This document shows positions 6,852 to 12,856 of a DNA stretch of 14,279 nt, piece after piece (the stretch's first letter is position 1; every line of letters begins with the position of its first letter). Source of the DNA: Baffinella frigidus. Taxonomy: Eukaryota; Cryptophyceae; Cryptomonadales; Baffinellaceae. The position numbers and the translations under genes were made by a program. The stretch is from positions 38,203 through 52,481 of the forward strand of contig MU646825.1 in NCBI GenBank assembly GCA_026770585.1, in the 5' to 3' direction. The notes below the pieces were generated by a model that saw only the letters and a list, made by a program, of their open reading frames with translations, was not told the DNA's origin and made no database searches.

Positions 6852-6936
6852 CTGGTGCTTTGGTGCTTTGTATTACACTCGCATCGAAGACCACGCCCAC
6901 CTCACTCTGGGTGGATGGGAACAATCTACGGATGCC
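6852..6936 (+). repeat. Dispersed TTTGGTGC-CATCGAAG repeat (R3), copy 1
   Basis: Octamers (C/T)TGGTGCT lead into TTACACTCGCATCGAAG, CCACGCCCACCTCACTC and ATGGGAACAATCTACGGATG. Copies 2 and 3 lie at 8707-8817 and 10940-11030. All three can be translated for about 20 codons as similar peptides (SK-x-x-PTSL), but most differences change the amino acid and this copy carries a one-base deletion, so coding constraint is not supported. Confidence 0.75.
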
Positions 6937-7032
6937 ATCTTTCGGGTGACCGCACGTGTGTCTCTTGACATGCATTTTAGGGGTTCAGGTGGGCGCGTGT
7001 GAAATCCAGTGCGTTCACACACAACCCAGGGG

Positions 7033-7195
7033 CCACACAGCGGAGCACAAAGTGATTTCGTGAGTACCGCATAAGTGATAATACATAGGACCCTACGGTA
7101 GGCAATACCGTAGGACACAGGAGGGGTCCTACGGATAAGGTAGCGGAACGTCGGTCAGAATTGAGCCGACAATTCCTTGGTAGCCCGCTGTGTGG
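7033..7195. mobile_element. 163-bp TIR element, CCACACAGCGG ends, copy 1
   Basis: CCACACAGCGG (7033-7043) and its exact reverse complement (7185-7195) bound the element. The interior holds GATTTCGTGAGTACC, TAGGACCCTACGGTAGGCAA and GGGGTCCTACGGATAAGGTA. The copy at 11282-11443 has the same layout and is one base shorter. No flanking duplication is clear and there is no open frame of note. Confidence 0.8.
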
Positions 7196-7208
7196 TAGTT
7201 CCAACGGT

Positions 7209-7330
7209 TACAGGGGTACCTCGCTCGTAAGAAACAGCCGCCCCCCAGGACCCTACAGTAGGGCTATGCCTAGGGCCCTACGGTGGTCCTAGGGGGGAGG
7301 GCGGTTTCTTATGAGCGAGGTACCCCTGTA
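7209..7330. mobile_element. 122-bp TACAGGGG-family foldback, best copy
   Basis: The left arm TACAGGGGTACCTCGCTC (7209-7226) is the exact reverse complement of 7313-7330. Pairing continues through TAAGAAAC and GCCGCCCCCC with few mismatches to a centre of CCTACAGTAGGG and CCTAGGGCCCTACGG. TA is the outermost dinucleotide on both sides, as for TA-targeting MITEs; alternatively it is part of the ends. It could extrude as a near-complete cruciform. Confidence 0.85.
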
Positions 7331-7399
7331 CATCAAAAGGCGATCGAATAGATGTGTAGGAGTCTCCACAAAGGGAGAGACCATATCAATCCAGGGAGA

Positions 7400-7519
7400 T
7401 ACAGGGGTTACTCGCGAATAAGAACACGTACCGCCATAGGGTCCTACCGTAGGCTATCCGTAGGAGCATACGACCACCCTAAGAGTGGTGTGTGTGCTTA
7501 ATTTCGAGTAACCCCTGTA
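7400..7519. mobile_element. 120-bp TACAGGGG-family foldback, TTACTCG subtype
   Basis: The ends are TACAGGGGTTACTCGCGAAT and ATTTCGAGTAACCCCTGTA. The subtype has GGTTACTCG where the 7209 copy has GGTACCTCGC, as does the diverged copy at 4616. The core contains TAGGGTCCTACCGTAGGC. It lies only 69 bp from the 7209 copy. Confidence 0.8.
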
Positions 7520-7602
7520 CCTTATGAACAAATTACCCGTAGGATGCTGTGCAGGGACCTATCCAGGGCGTTGCTGCAAACGGAAAAGTGAGGGCCAAAC
7601 AT

Positions 7603-7629
7603 GGCGATAAGTGGACCCTACTAAGTGGA
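7603..7629 (-). repeat. Inverted match to the 10384-10699 direct repeats
   Basis: The reverse complement, TCCACTTAGTAGGGTCCACT plus TATCGCC, occurs on the plus strand at 10390-10416 with one mismatch and, slightly diverged, at 10619-10645. CTAAGTGGA is repeated again just to the right here. Confidence 0.6.
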
Positions 7630-7744
7630 ACACACTAAGTGGATCACTCTAAAAAAAAGCGCATGAGGCATCTGGCGTGAGAGAGACGTCGATTAATACC
7701 GGTCCAAATCGTCATCAACCAAAGCCTAAGATAGCATAACACTT

Positions 7745-7805
7745 TAGATGACAGCAGCCATGGAAGCACCACCGAGGCAGTGTCTGAGCAACAGACACAA
7801 ACCTG

Positions 7806-7852
<47 letters not shown>

Positions 7853-7945
7853 TGTGTGTGAGAGAGAGAGAGATAGAGAGATCTTTATTACTGCCAGCCC
7901 GGCCGCCATGTAGGCACCCCCACCGAGGCTGTGTCTGAGCAGGGA
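7745..7945. repeat. Diverged 40-bp direct repeats flanking a GA microsatellite
   Basis: GCCATGGAAGCACCACCGAG...GTGTCTGAGCA at about 7757-7792 recurs as GCCATGTAGGCACC...CACCGAGGCTGTGTCTGAGCA at about 7905-7941. Between them lie (AG)20 at 7811-7850, (TG)5 at 7851-7860 and (AG)n at 7861-7881. Plus- and minus-strand frames across this tract are low-complexity shadows. Confidence 0.75.
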
Positions 7946-7969
7946 CGCCGAGTGAGGTCATGCGCTCTC

Positions 7970-8074
7970 TATCCCTTAAGTGGCCAGGCAGTCAAATTTG
8001 AATGCCAAAATGTCCGAGGTAGGTCCTAGGGCCCTACGGTTGGGCGTATGAGCCTACTGGCCACTTAAGTGATA
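7970..8074 (-). mobile_element. 105-bp foldback family, copy 1 (inverted)
   Basis: The ends are TATCCCTTAAGTGGCC and GGCCACTTAAGTGATA. Read on the minus strand, the order is AGTAGGCTCATACGCCC, CCGTAGGGCCCTAGGACC, then TTCAAATTTGACTGCC, the same as in the copies at 9694 and 13848. All three span exactly 105 bp. There is no coding frame. TA at both edges suggests TA target choice. Confidence 0.85.
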
Positions 8075-8296
8075 CGTTGTGTACGAACGACAGCGGCGCA
8101 AACGCCCCCATCACACTGTGTGGTGAGCGAGAGAAAGATCTGCATTATGCGCTCATGTTGGGTTTCTGCATGATACCGTGAATGCTGGCCAGAGGGGTCC
8201 AGGCGGGTTTTGGGGAGGGGACTCCCTCCCCTGCGGGTTGGTTGGATGGCGGCACAGAGGGCAGATAGAACGAATCTGTCCGAGTGTCATGAAACA
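8075..8296. other. Unique spacer with a GC-rich hairpin
   Basis: No gene is visible. CACACTGTGTG is a small palindrome near 8111. GGGGAGGG at about 8212-8219 pairs with CCCTCCCC about four bases on, which would be a very stable hairpin. Confidence 0.45.
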
Positions 8297-8417
8297 TCTC
8301 GCTCTCTCGCTCTCGCTCTCACTCTCGCTCGCTCTCTCGCTCGCACGCTCTCTCTCGCTCGCTCGCTTTCGCTCTCTCCCTCTCTCCCTCCCTCTCTCTC
8401 TCCCTCTCTCTCTCTCC
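8297..8417. repeat. Polypyrimidine (CT/CTCG) microsatellite tract
   Basis: About 120 bases of CTCTCG, CTCG and CTCTCC units, almost all pyrimidine except for the G in TCGC units. The long frames on both strands here (SLSLSLSL or RERERERE) follow from the repeat and are not genes. Confidence 0.85.
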
Positions 8418-8540
8418 TGAGGTGGGCCCGACGAGGCCTCGAGGCCAGAAAAGGGGATATGTTTAAATGTGGTTGTATGATTCTGCACTGAACTTCCGGG
8501 GGGGGCACGTGACCAGCCCGCTTGAAATTCCAGGCATAAA

Positions 8541-8655
8541 AGTCGCGTTTCACGTCTTTTCAGTCGCGTTTTAGCCTAAACGACTTTTAGGCTAAAAAGA
8601 CTTTCAGCTTAAAGCCTAAAAGACAAAAGTCTTTTAAAACTTTTAGGCCAAAACA
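8541..8655. repeat. Cluster of TTTAGGCTAAA inverted and direct repeats
   Basis: TTTTAGCCTAAA (8569-8580) pairs perfectly with TTTAGGCTAAAA (8586-8597) around five bases. Further copies follow: GCTTAAAGCCTAAAAGAC, AAAGTCTTTT and ACTTTTAGGCC. AGTCGCGTTT occurs twice just before (8541, 8563). The segment can form several alternative hairpins and has no coding frame. Confidence 0.65.
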
Positions 8656-8706
8656 GTGCACGAAACGAGCCTGGAGTGATGCTCCTCCCGGCGCCCTCCT
8701 CCAGAA

Positions 8707-8817
8707 GCTTTGGTGCTTTGGTGCTTTTTGGTGCTTTGGTGCTTTATTTTACACTCACATCGAAGGCCACGCCCACCTCACTCTTGAGGAGATGGGAAGG
8801 ATCTACGGATGAGCTCC
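8707..8817 (+). repeat. R3 repeat, copy 2, with expanded octamers
   Basis: Four GCTTTGGT-type units precede TTTACACTCACATCGAAGG, CCACGCCCACCTCACTC and TTGAGGAGATGGGAAGG, ending GATGAGCTCC. Compared with copies 1 and 3 the octamer tract is longer. Confidence 0.75.
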
Positions 8818-8985
8818 CCGGAACTACCCGCTAAGCCTTCTCCTGAACCTCATGAACCAATGCCTCTAGGGCGTCCCGGGAGGTAACAGCCACTGCACAC
8901 CATAGACCCGAGGTGGGGGGGGGTAGCGTTTGGGCGCCACACCCGCCAGCTTTCGGGGGACAGGTGTTGTGGGGCTCACCCCAGA
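8818..8985. other. Unique spacer
   Basis: I see no gene or clear repeat. It holds a G9 run near 8914-8922 and a CGTCCCGGGA palindrome-like word near 8871. Confidence 0.4.
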
Positions 8986-9107
8986 TACAGGGGTACCTCG
9001 CTCCTAAGAAACCGCCCCACCCTAGGACCCTACAGTAGGACCGTGCCTAGGGTCCTATGGTGGTCCTAGGGGGGGGGGCGGTTTCTCATGCGCGAAGTAC
9101 CCCTGTA
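8986..9107. mobile_element. 122-bp TACAGGGG-family foldback, third full copy
   Basis: It starts TACAGGGGTACCTCGCTC, identical to the copy at 7209, and ends CGCGAAGTACCCCTGTA. The length equals that of the 7209 copy. The core has CCTAGGACCCTACAGTAGG and CCTAGGGTCCTATGG, with an expanded G9 tract in the right arm. Confidence 0.85.
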
Positions 9108-9133
9108 ACCGCCACTGTACTGCTACCCAGGAT

Positions 9134-9261
9134 ATTTCACCTCAAGTCAGTAAAGCTGATCCTCGGCAGTAAGTTGCCATTTCGTTTAGATGGCCCGGCT
9201 CTGGGCGCAAGTATTTGACTTAAGGCACTGGCGTTCAGGGGGGAGTTGACTTAGGTGAAAT
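9134..9261. mobile_element. Foldback element, ATTTCACCT ends
   Basis: ATATTTCACCTCAAGTCA (9134 on) pairs with TTGACTTAGGTGAAATGT (to about 9262). Interior pairing is weak. A second TTTGACTTAAGG occurs at 9215, so the GACTTA word is internal as well as terminal. No coding frame. Confidence 0.5.
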
Positions 9262-9347
9262 GTTCTGACTCAGAGTGGAGTTGGTGTGCGGAGTACATGC
9301 CAGCCTCTGGGGATACAGTCCCGTGTAGGATGACCGGGGACTCGGAT

Positions 9348-9399
9348 GCGATGGTTCAGGAGATCTCCTCGAGGCGATGGTTCAGGAGGTCTCCTCGTG
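9348..9399. repeat. Two tandem 26-nt repeats
   Basis: GCGATGGTTCAGGAGATCTC at 9348 and GCGATGGTTCAGGAGGTCTC at 9374 begin adjacent 26-nt units with about two differences. Confidence 0.75.
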
Positions 9400-9440
9400 C
9401 CTCCTCTTCTCTTTCCGCGGAATCCACCTGTCGCTCTCGC

Positions 9441-9522
9441 GGGGGATGGTGTTGACCTTTGGGGGAATGGTGTTGACTTTTGGGGGATGGTGTTGACTTT
9501 TGGGGGAATGGTGTTGACTTTT
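9441..9522 (+). repeat. Minisatellite, four units of 20/21 nt (ATGGTGTTGACTTTT)
   Basis: Units alternate 20, 21, 20, 21 nt: GGGGGATGGTGTTGACCTTT, then GGGGGAATGGTGTTGACTTT plus T, and so on. The strict alternation suggests expansion of a 41-nt dimer. The core ATGGTGTTGACTTTT is shared with the 24-nt minisatellite at 10841-11200. Confidence 0.85.
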
Positions 9523-9693
9523 GAAACAAGGTGAAGGGGCTTGAAGATGTGTACCTGAACCCTCGACCGGATTCTGGTCCTGGACTTCTGAAATGTTCCG
9601 CGGTCACTCGGGTGCGGACGTGAATAAAACATCCTCACCATCATATGGTAGGTGAGTAGGAAGAGTCTCCTCCTCAACTCTCAGGCACATAAG

Positions 9694-9798
9694 TATCCCA
9701 TAAGTGGCGAGTAGGCGCATACGCCCTACCGTAGGGACCTAGGACCTGCGCAGGACCTCTTGGCGGTCAAATTTGACCGCCTCGCCACTTGGGGGCTA
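9694..9798 (+). mobile_element. 105-bp foldback family, copy 2
   Basis: TATCCCATAAGTGGCGAGTAGG pairs with the right end CCTCGCCACTTGGGGGCTA. The interior contains CCCTACCGTAGGGACCTAGG, ACCTGCGCAGGACC and TTGGCGGTCAAATTTGACCG, the latter with its own palindrome TCAAATTTGA. Length is 105 bp. It is bounded by similar words, CTCTCAGGCACATAAGTA on the left and CTGTCAGGCACATGAGTGTA on the right. Confidence 0.85.
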
Positions 9799-9816
9799 CT
9801 GTCAGGCACATGAGTG

Positions 9817-9918
9817 TACAGGGGTGCCAAACTCATAAGAAACCCGTTCCTCCTAGAACCCTGCAGCAGGCCTATTCCTAGGGTCCTATGGTGATCCTAG
9901 GGGGGAGGGTGTTTCATG
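9817..9918. mobile_element. TACAGGGG-family foldback, right end lost
   Basis: TACAGGGGTGCCAAACTCAT starts the left arm and AAGAAACCCGTTCC follows. The core CCTAGGGTCCTATGG and the inner right arm GGGAGGGTGTTTCATG remain, but the terminal GCGAGGTACCCCTGTA is replaced by a TATGGTAGGAG repeat. It is thus a truncated copy. Confidence 0.7.
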
Positions 9919-10041
9919 TATGGTAGGAGTATGGTAGGAGAGTAGAGATAGTCTCCTCCTATACTCTCAGGCACGTGGGTATTCTTCGTGTATCATTGAC
10001 GTTGGCTCTCAAGCATGGGGGGGGGGGTGAGTGTGGGTCCT

Positions 10042-10106
10042 TAAGGTCCTTGAGGTTCTTTTAACTCCCACCATAGGCGGACACCGGAACTGGTTCTGCA
10101 GAAAGG
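10042..10106 (+). repeat. R2 repeat, copy 5, most complete
   Basis: AAGGTCCTTGAGGTTCTTTT, AACTCCCACCATAGG, CGGACACCGGAACTGGTTCT, GCAGAAAGG. This copy defines the R2 consensus best. The short frame that covers it has no recognisable domain. Confidence 0.75.
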
Positions 10107-10213
10107 CCATGCTTCCTTTCGGATCACATCAGGCCCCCCGGTTAGGACGGGAACTCCGACTCCGACTCTGGGAGGGGAACTCCGGACGACATTGCGGCAG
10201 GAGTAATCTCCAG

Positions 10214-10326
10214 GAATTTAATTTAATTGCTCGAAACGCAGACTTTTGGCGACAGAAGTTGCCAATTGGGCCACTTCAGGCAGAATATGATGCCAAAAGT
10301 ATGCGTTTCGAGCAATGAATTTAAAT
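10214..10326. mobile_element. 113-bp foldback element with a near-perfect 25-bp arm
   Basis: ATTGCTCGAAACGCA (10226-10240) pairs perfectly with 10302-10316. After one mismatch, ACTTTTGGC pairs with GCCAAAAGT. Outside them GAATTTAATTTA pairs with TGAATTTAAAT. The 41-base apex includes the small dyad TGCCAATTGGGCCA. No open frame of interest. Confidence 0.8.
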
Positions 10327-10354
10327 ATCTGGCGGGATGAAATCACTGGTGGGG

Positions 10355-10697
10355 TGAATCAGGAAAACACAGAGGGGGAGCTTAGTGCGATCCACTTAGT
10401 AGGGTCCACTTGTCGCCATAAGTGGCCGAGGTGGCCAGCATTAGTCAACCAAGAGGGAGCGGGGGGGGGCTGGCGGCAGTGGTAATCACTTCGGCAGTAG
10501 TGATCTGACCCGGTGTAAACCCCCAGTTGACTGATAGTGCTCGGTGTAAAGCCGATGGGGCGTATAACTAGGCACGTGGGGAATGAATCAGGAAAACATA
10601 GAGGGAGATTAATGCGGTCCACTCAGTAGGGTCCACTTGTCGCCATAAGTGGCCGAGGTGGCAAGAATTAGTCAACTGGGAGGGAGCTGGGGGGGGG
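10355..10697. repeat. Two 114-bp direct repeats, 229 bp apart
   Basis: TGAATCAGGAAAACACAGAG... (10355-10467) recurs as TGAATCAGGAAAACATAGAG... (10584-10697). Both continue through AGTAGGGTCCACTTGTCGCC, ATAAGTGGCCGAGGTGGC and TTAGTCAAC to a poly-G run. The 116 bp between them hold a CGGTGTAAA word twice (10511, 10541). No gene is visible. Part of the unit occurs inverted at 7603-7629. Confidence 0.85.
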
Positions 10698-10840
10698 GGT
10701 GCGCCTTCTGATGCCCGATGCGTTCCATCCAGGTAGTGAACCACATGTGTTTTCCACCCCCGAATTCCTTCACGAGGGCTCTGTGCTGCCGAGGGCCTTT
10801 CAGGTCATCTCACACGAGTCAGCCGTGGCACTTTCGTGGT

Positions 10841-11200
10841 GCCGAGGGGGTGGTGTTGACTTTTGCTGAGGGGGTGGTGTTCACTTTTGCTGAGGGGGTG
10901 GTGTTGACTTTTGCTGAGGGGGTGGTGTTGACTTTTTCCTTTGGTGATGTGGTGCATTGTATTTCACTCACATCGAAGGTCATGCCCACCTCACTTTTGA
11001 GGAGATGGGAACAATCTACGGATGAGCTCCGTGCCGAGGGAATGGTGTTAACTTTTGCCGAGGAGGTGGTGTTGACTTTTGCCGAGGGGATGGTGCTAAC
11101 TTTCGCCGAGGGGATGGTGTTGACTTTTGCCGAGGGGATGGTGTTGACTTTTACCGAGGGGTTGGTGTTGACTTTTACCGAGGGGATGGTGTTAACTTTG
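10841..11200 (+). repeat. 24-nt minisatellite, 4 + 7 units, interrupted by R3
   Basis: Units read GCCGAGGGGATGGTGTTGAC plus TTTT. Four units fill 10841-10936 and seven fill 11033-11200. The 96 bp between them carry R3 copy 3. Because the unit and the interruption are both multiples of three, a 163-codon plus-strand frame (10718-11209; repeats AEGMVLTF) stays open. I regard it as a repeat artefact: it lacks a domain and its upstream part is unlike the repeat. Confidence 0.9.
10940..11030 (+). repeat. R3 repeat, copy 3, inside the minisatellite
   Basis: TTGGTGATGTGGTGCATTG, TTTCACTCACATCGAAGG, TCATGCCCACCTCACTTTTG, AGGAGATGGGAACAATC, TACGGATGAGCTCC. It matches copies at 6852 and 8707 and separates the two minisatellite blocks, so it entered after the array formed or the array expanded around it. 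Confidence 0.85.
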
Positions 11201-11281
11201 TTTCGCTAGGTTACGAAAGTAAACTCAGGTCTTGAAACGCGCAGCGACGGTGAGATCTAGCATCGTTTTTCAGGGTGGAGG

Positions 11282-11443
11282 CCACACAGCGGACTTCGAA
11301 GGGATTTCGAATAACCCTCAAGCGATAGGACCTACGACCCTACGGTAGGCAATCCGTAGGGTCACAGGGGGGGTTCCTACGGATAAGATAACCGAAAAAG
11401 TCTTGATTCTGAAGCATGTTCCCCTTCGCAGCCCGATGTGTGG
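11282..11443. mobile_element. 162-bp TIR element, copy 2
   Basis: The left end CCACACAGCGG is identical to that of the 7033 copy; the right end CCGATGTGTGG has one change. Interior matches include GATTTCG, ACCCTACGGTAGGCAATCC and TTCCTACGGATAAGATA. The first unit carries an extra CCTACGACCCTACGG overlap compared with copy 1. Confidence 0.8.
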
Positions 11444-11658
11444 TGTGCACGCGGTTTGGGCCGACAGATTTATTCGTCAAAAGTTGACACGGAATGATTT
11501 TACACACCTTGGTGAAACACTTGGCGCGTTGCCTCTTGAGAAACCAGGCAACTCCGACCACACTGCAGATACGATGTCAACTTAACTGGAAGTTAAACAA
11601 CTTAACTGGAGTCCCGCGGCAGTTGACTGAAATGGGCAGGTTCTGTACCGGGACGATG
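11444..11658. other. Unique spacer with CAACTTAACTGGA repeats
   Basis: No supported gene; the short frames here have no recognisable domain. TCAACTTAACTGGA and ACAACTTAACTGGA occur 20 to 25 bases apart (11578, 11598). Confidence 0.45.
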
Positions 11659-11808
11659 TTATCTCAGATAAAGTATTTCAGAAGTCGTTTTCCTAAAGTC
11701 AACTCGCCCACAAATCCGTCAACTTGTTCTTAACTCTACGCATAAGTTGGCCGATTTTGGGGGGAGATGCCTTTAGGAAAATGACTTATAAAACTCTTTC
11801 TGAGATAA
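11659..11808. mobile_element. 150-bp foldback element, TTATCTCAGA ends
   Basis: TTATCTCAGATAAAGTATTT...GTTTTCCTAAAG (11659-11698) pairs with CTTTAGGAAAATGACTTATA...TCTGAGATAA (11771-11808) with a few mismatches. An inner AAATCCGTCAACTT pairs with AAGTTGGCCGATTT. No coding frame. Confidence 0.8.
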
Positions 11809-11907
11809 GAAGACTAAACCGGCAGGCTTAGTACCAGCGAAAGCTCTGATTGGTCAACCGCCGTGGGACTCTCCTGCAGATGCATGGATCACTGGATCAC
11901 GGCTTCT

Positions 11908-12034
11908 GGTAGGGTGTAGGGTGTAGGGTGTGGGGTGTAGGGTGTAGGGTGTAGGGTGTAGGGCGCAGGGTGTAGGGCGTAGGATGTAGGGTGTAGGGTG
12001 TAGGGTGTAGGGTGTAGGGTGCAGGGTGTCGGGA
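11908..12034. repeat. Homogeneous TGTAGGG telomere-variant array
   Basis: About 17 consecutive seven-base units of TGTAGGG, with isolated changes (TGTGGGG, CGCAGGG, CGTAGGA, TGCAGGG). The array differs from the TTTAGGG unit by one fixed base and is far more uniform than the other arrays in the window. Confidence 0.85.
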
Positions 12035-12070
12035 GTGGGGAGAAGGAATAAGGATGTTCCTCTGAATGCC

Positions 12071-12274
12071 TAGCTCTATCTCAGTCTGTTTGAGCGCACC
12101 ACCTGCAACTTGGCGATCAGCAACTACGTGGTGTGCACGATATCTAACCCCAGAAGTGACGACAGATCACCCCACTCATATAGCTCTGTCTCAGTCTATT
12201 TGGGCTCACCACCTTGGTGAGCCCGGGAACTTTTCCAAAGTTGCCGGATCTCCAAAGTTGCCGGATTTGTTCCG
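12071..12274. repeat. Direct repeats and a perfect 10-bp hairpin
   Basis: TAGCTCTATCTCAGTCTGTT (12071) recurs as TAGCTCTGTCTCAGTCTATT (12181), each followed by TG-G-(C/G)CACCACCT. GGGCTCACCA-CCT-TGGTGAGCCC at 12202-12224 is a perfect hairpin. CCAAAGTTGCCGGAT occurs twice in tandem near 12234-12265. No gene is supported. Confidence 0.7.
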
Positions 12275-12386
12275 AGAACCCAGCATGTCAACTTAAGAAG
12301 AGTCAGCTAACCCGAGTGAGGCGGAGCTAGATCTCAGCTCGACAGACAACAGGGCTGTCGGGGGTATGCCGAATACCGTTGGTTCG

Positions 12387-12532
12387 GATCTCACACGCAA
12401 ACACTTATAATTTATAAACTGGATCCAATGAAATTTACTACACGTGACGGTCTTTACTAGTAATATTAAAGCAAACGTGTAGTAATTTTGATTGAAATTC
12501 AGTTTATGAATTATGTGTTTCCATATGAGATC
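12387..12532. mobile_element. 146-bp foldback element, GATCTCA ends
   Basis: GATCTCA...AAACACTTATAATTTATAAACT pairs with AGTTTATGAATTATGTGTTT...TGAGATC. Inside, AAATTTACTACACGT pairs with ACGTGTAGTAATTTT. The apex TTACTAGTAATATTAAAGCAA matches the apex of the 4752 foldback, although the outer arms are unrelated. Confidence 0.75.
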
Positions 12533-12738
12533 GCAGAGGAAACCTCACTGAGATATCGTGCACCCCATTTGTAGTGATTGCATGGCTGTTGAGAAATACG
12601 ACCCGGACGCGAATGGATAAGAACTCTGATTTTCCTGATATCAGTCTACTCGTGGGTCTGTATACGTACACCACAAGGTACATACTTATATGTAGTGCTA
12701 TGGTCGAAGCTCCCCATCCTACCCTCCTACCCACACTA

Positions 12739-12833
12739 CCCACAAGAACTCACCGCCGCCCCCCTAGGACCACCCTAGGGCCCTAGGCACGGGCCTACTG
12801 TAGGGCCCTAGGGGGTTGCGGGTTCTGGTGTTC
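12739..12833. mobile_element. Foldback with TACAGGGG-family core but different ends
   Basis: CAAGAACTCACCGCCGCCCC pairs with GGGGGTTGCGGGTTCTGGTG. The centre, CCTAGGACCACCCTAGGGCC and CTAGGCACGGGCCTACTGTA, is the reverse-oriented core of the copy at 7209. The TACAGGGG termini are absent. Confidence 0.7.
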
Positions 12834-12856
12834 GAGATGCTTCCGCACCTTGAGAT

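Noticed and set aside
7644-7961. Ser/Leu-rich minus-strand frame
   Set aside because: It is a translation of the (AG)n microsatellite.
8153-8553. Arg/Glu- and Ser/Leu-rich frames on both strands
   Set aside because: They are translations of the CT/CTCG tract; four overlapping frames on both strands are equally open.
9441-9522. CRISPR-like spaced repeat
   Set aside because: Units are directly adjacent with no unique spacers, and the sequence is eukaryotic.
6852-11030. R3 copies as fragments of a conserved coding exon (SK-x-x-PTSL peptide)
   Set aside because: Differences between the three copies mostly change the amino acid, and one copy has a frameshift, so a non-coding repeat explains them better.
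10718-11209. 163-codon plus-strand frame with AEGMVLTF repeats as a repeat protein
   Set aside because: The frame stays open because the 24-nt unit and the 96-bp interruption are multiples of three. The non-repeat part has no recognisable domain and the unit core also occurs with 20/21-nt spacing at 9441, which breaks frame.
12300-12395. Possible tRNA ending in GGTTCGGATC
   Set aside because: GGTTCGGATC resembles a T-arm, but no seven-base acceptor stem, D-arm or anticodon arm fits upstream, and the bases belong partly to the 12387-12532 foldback.
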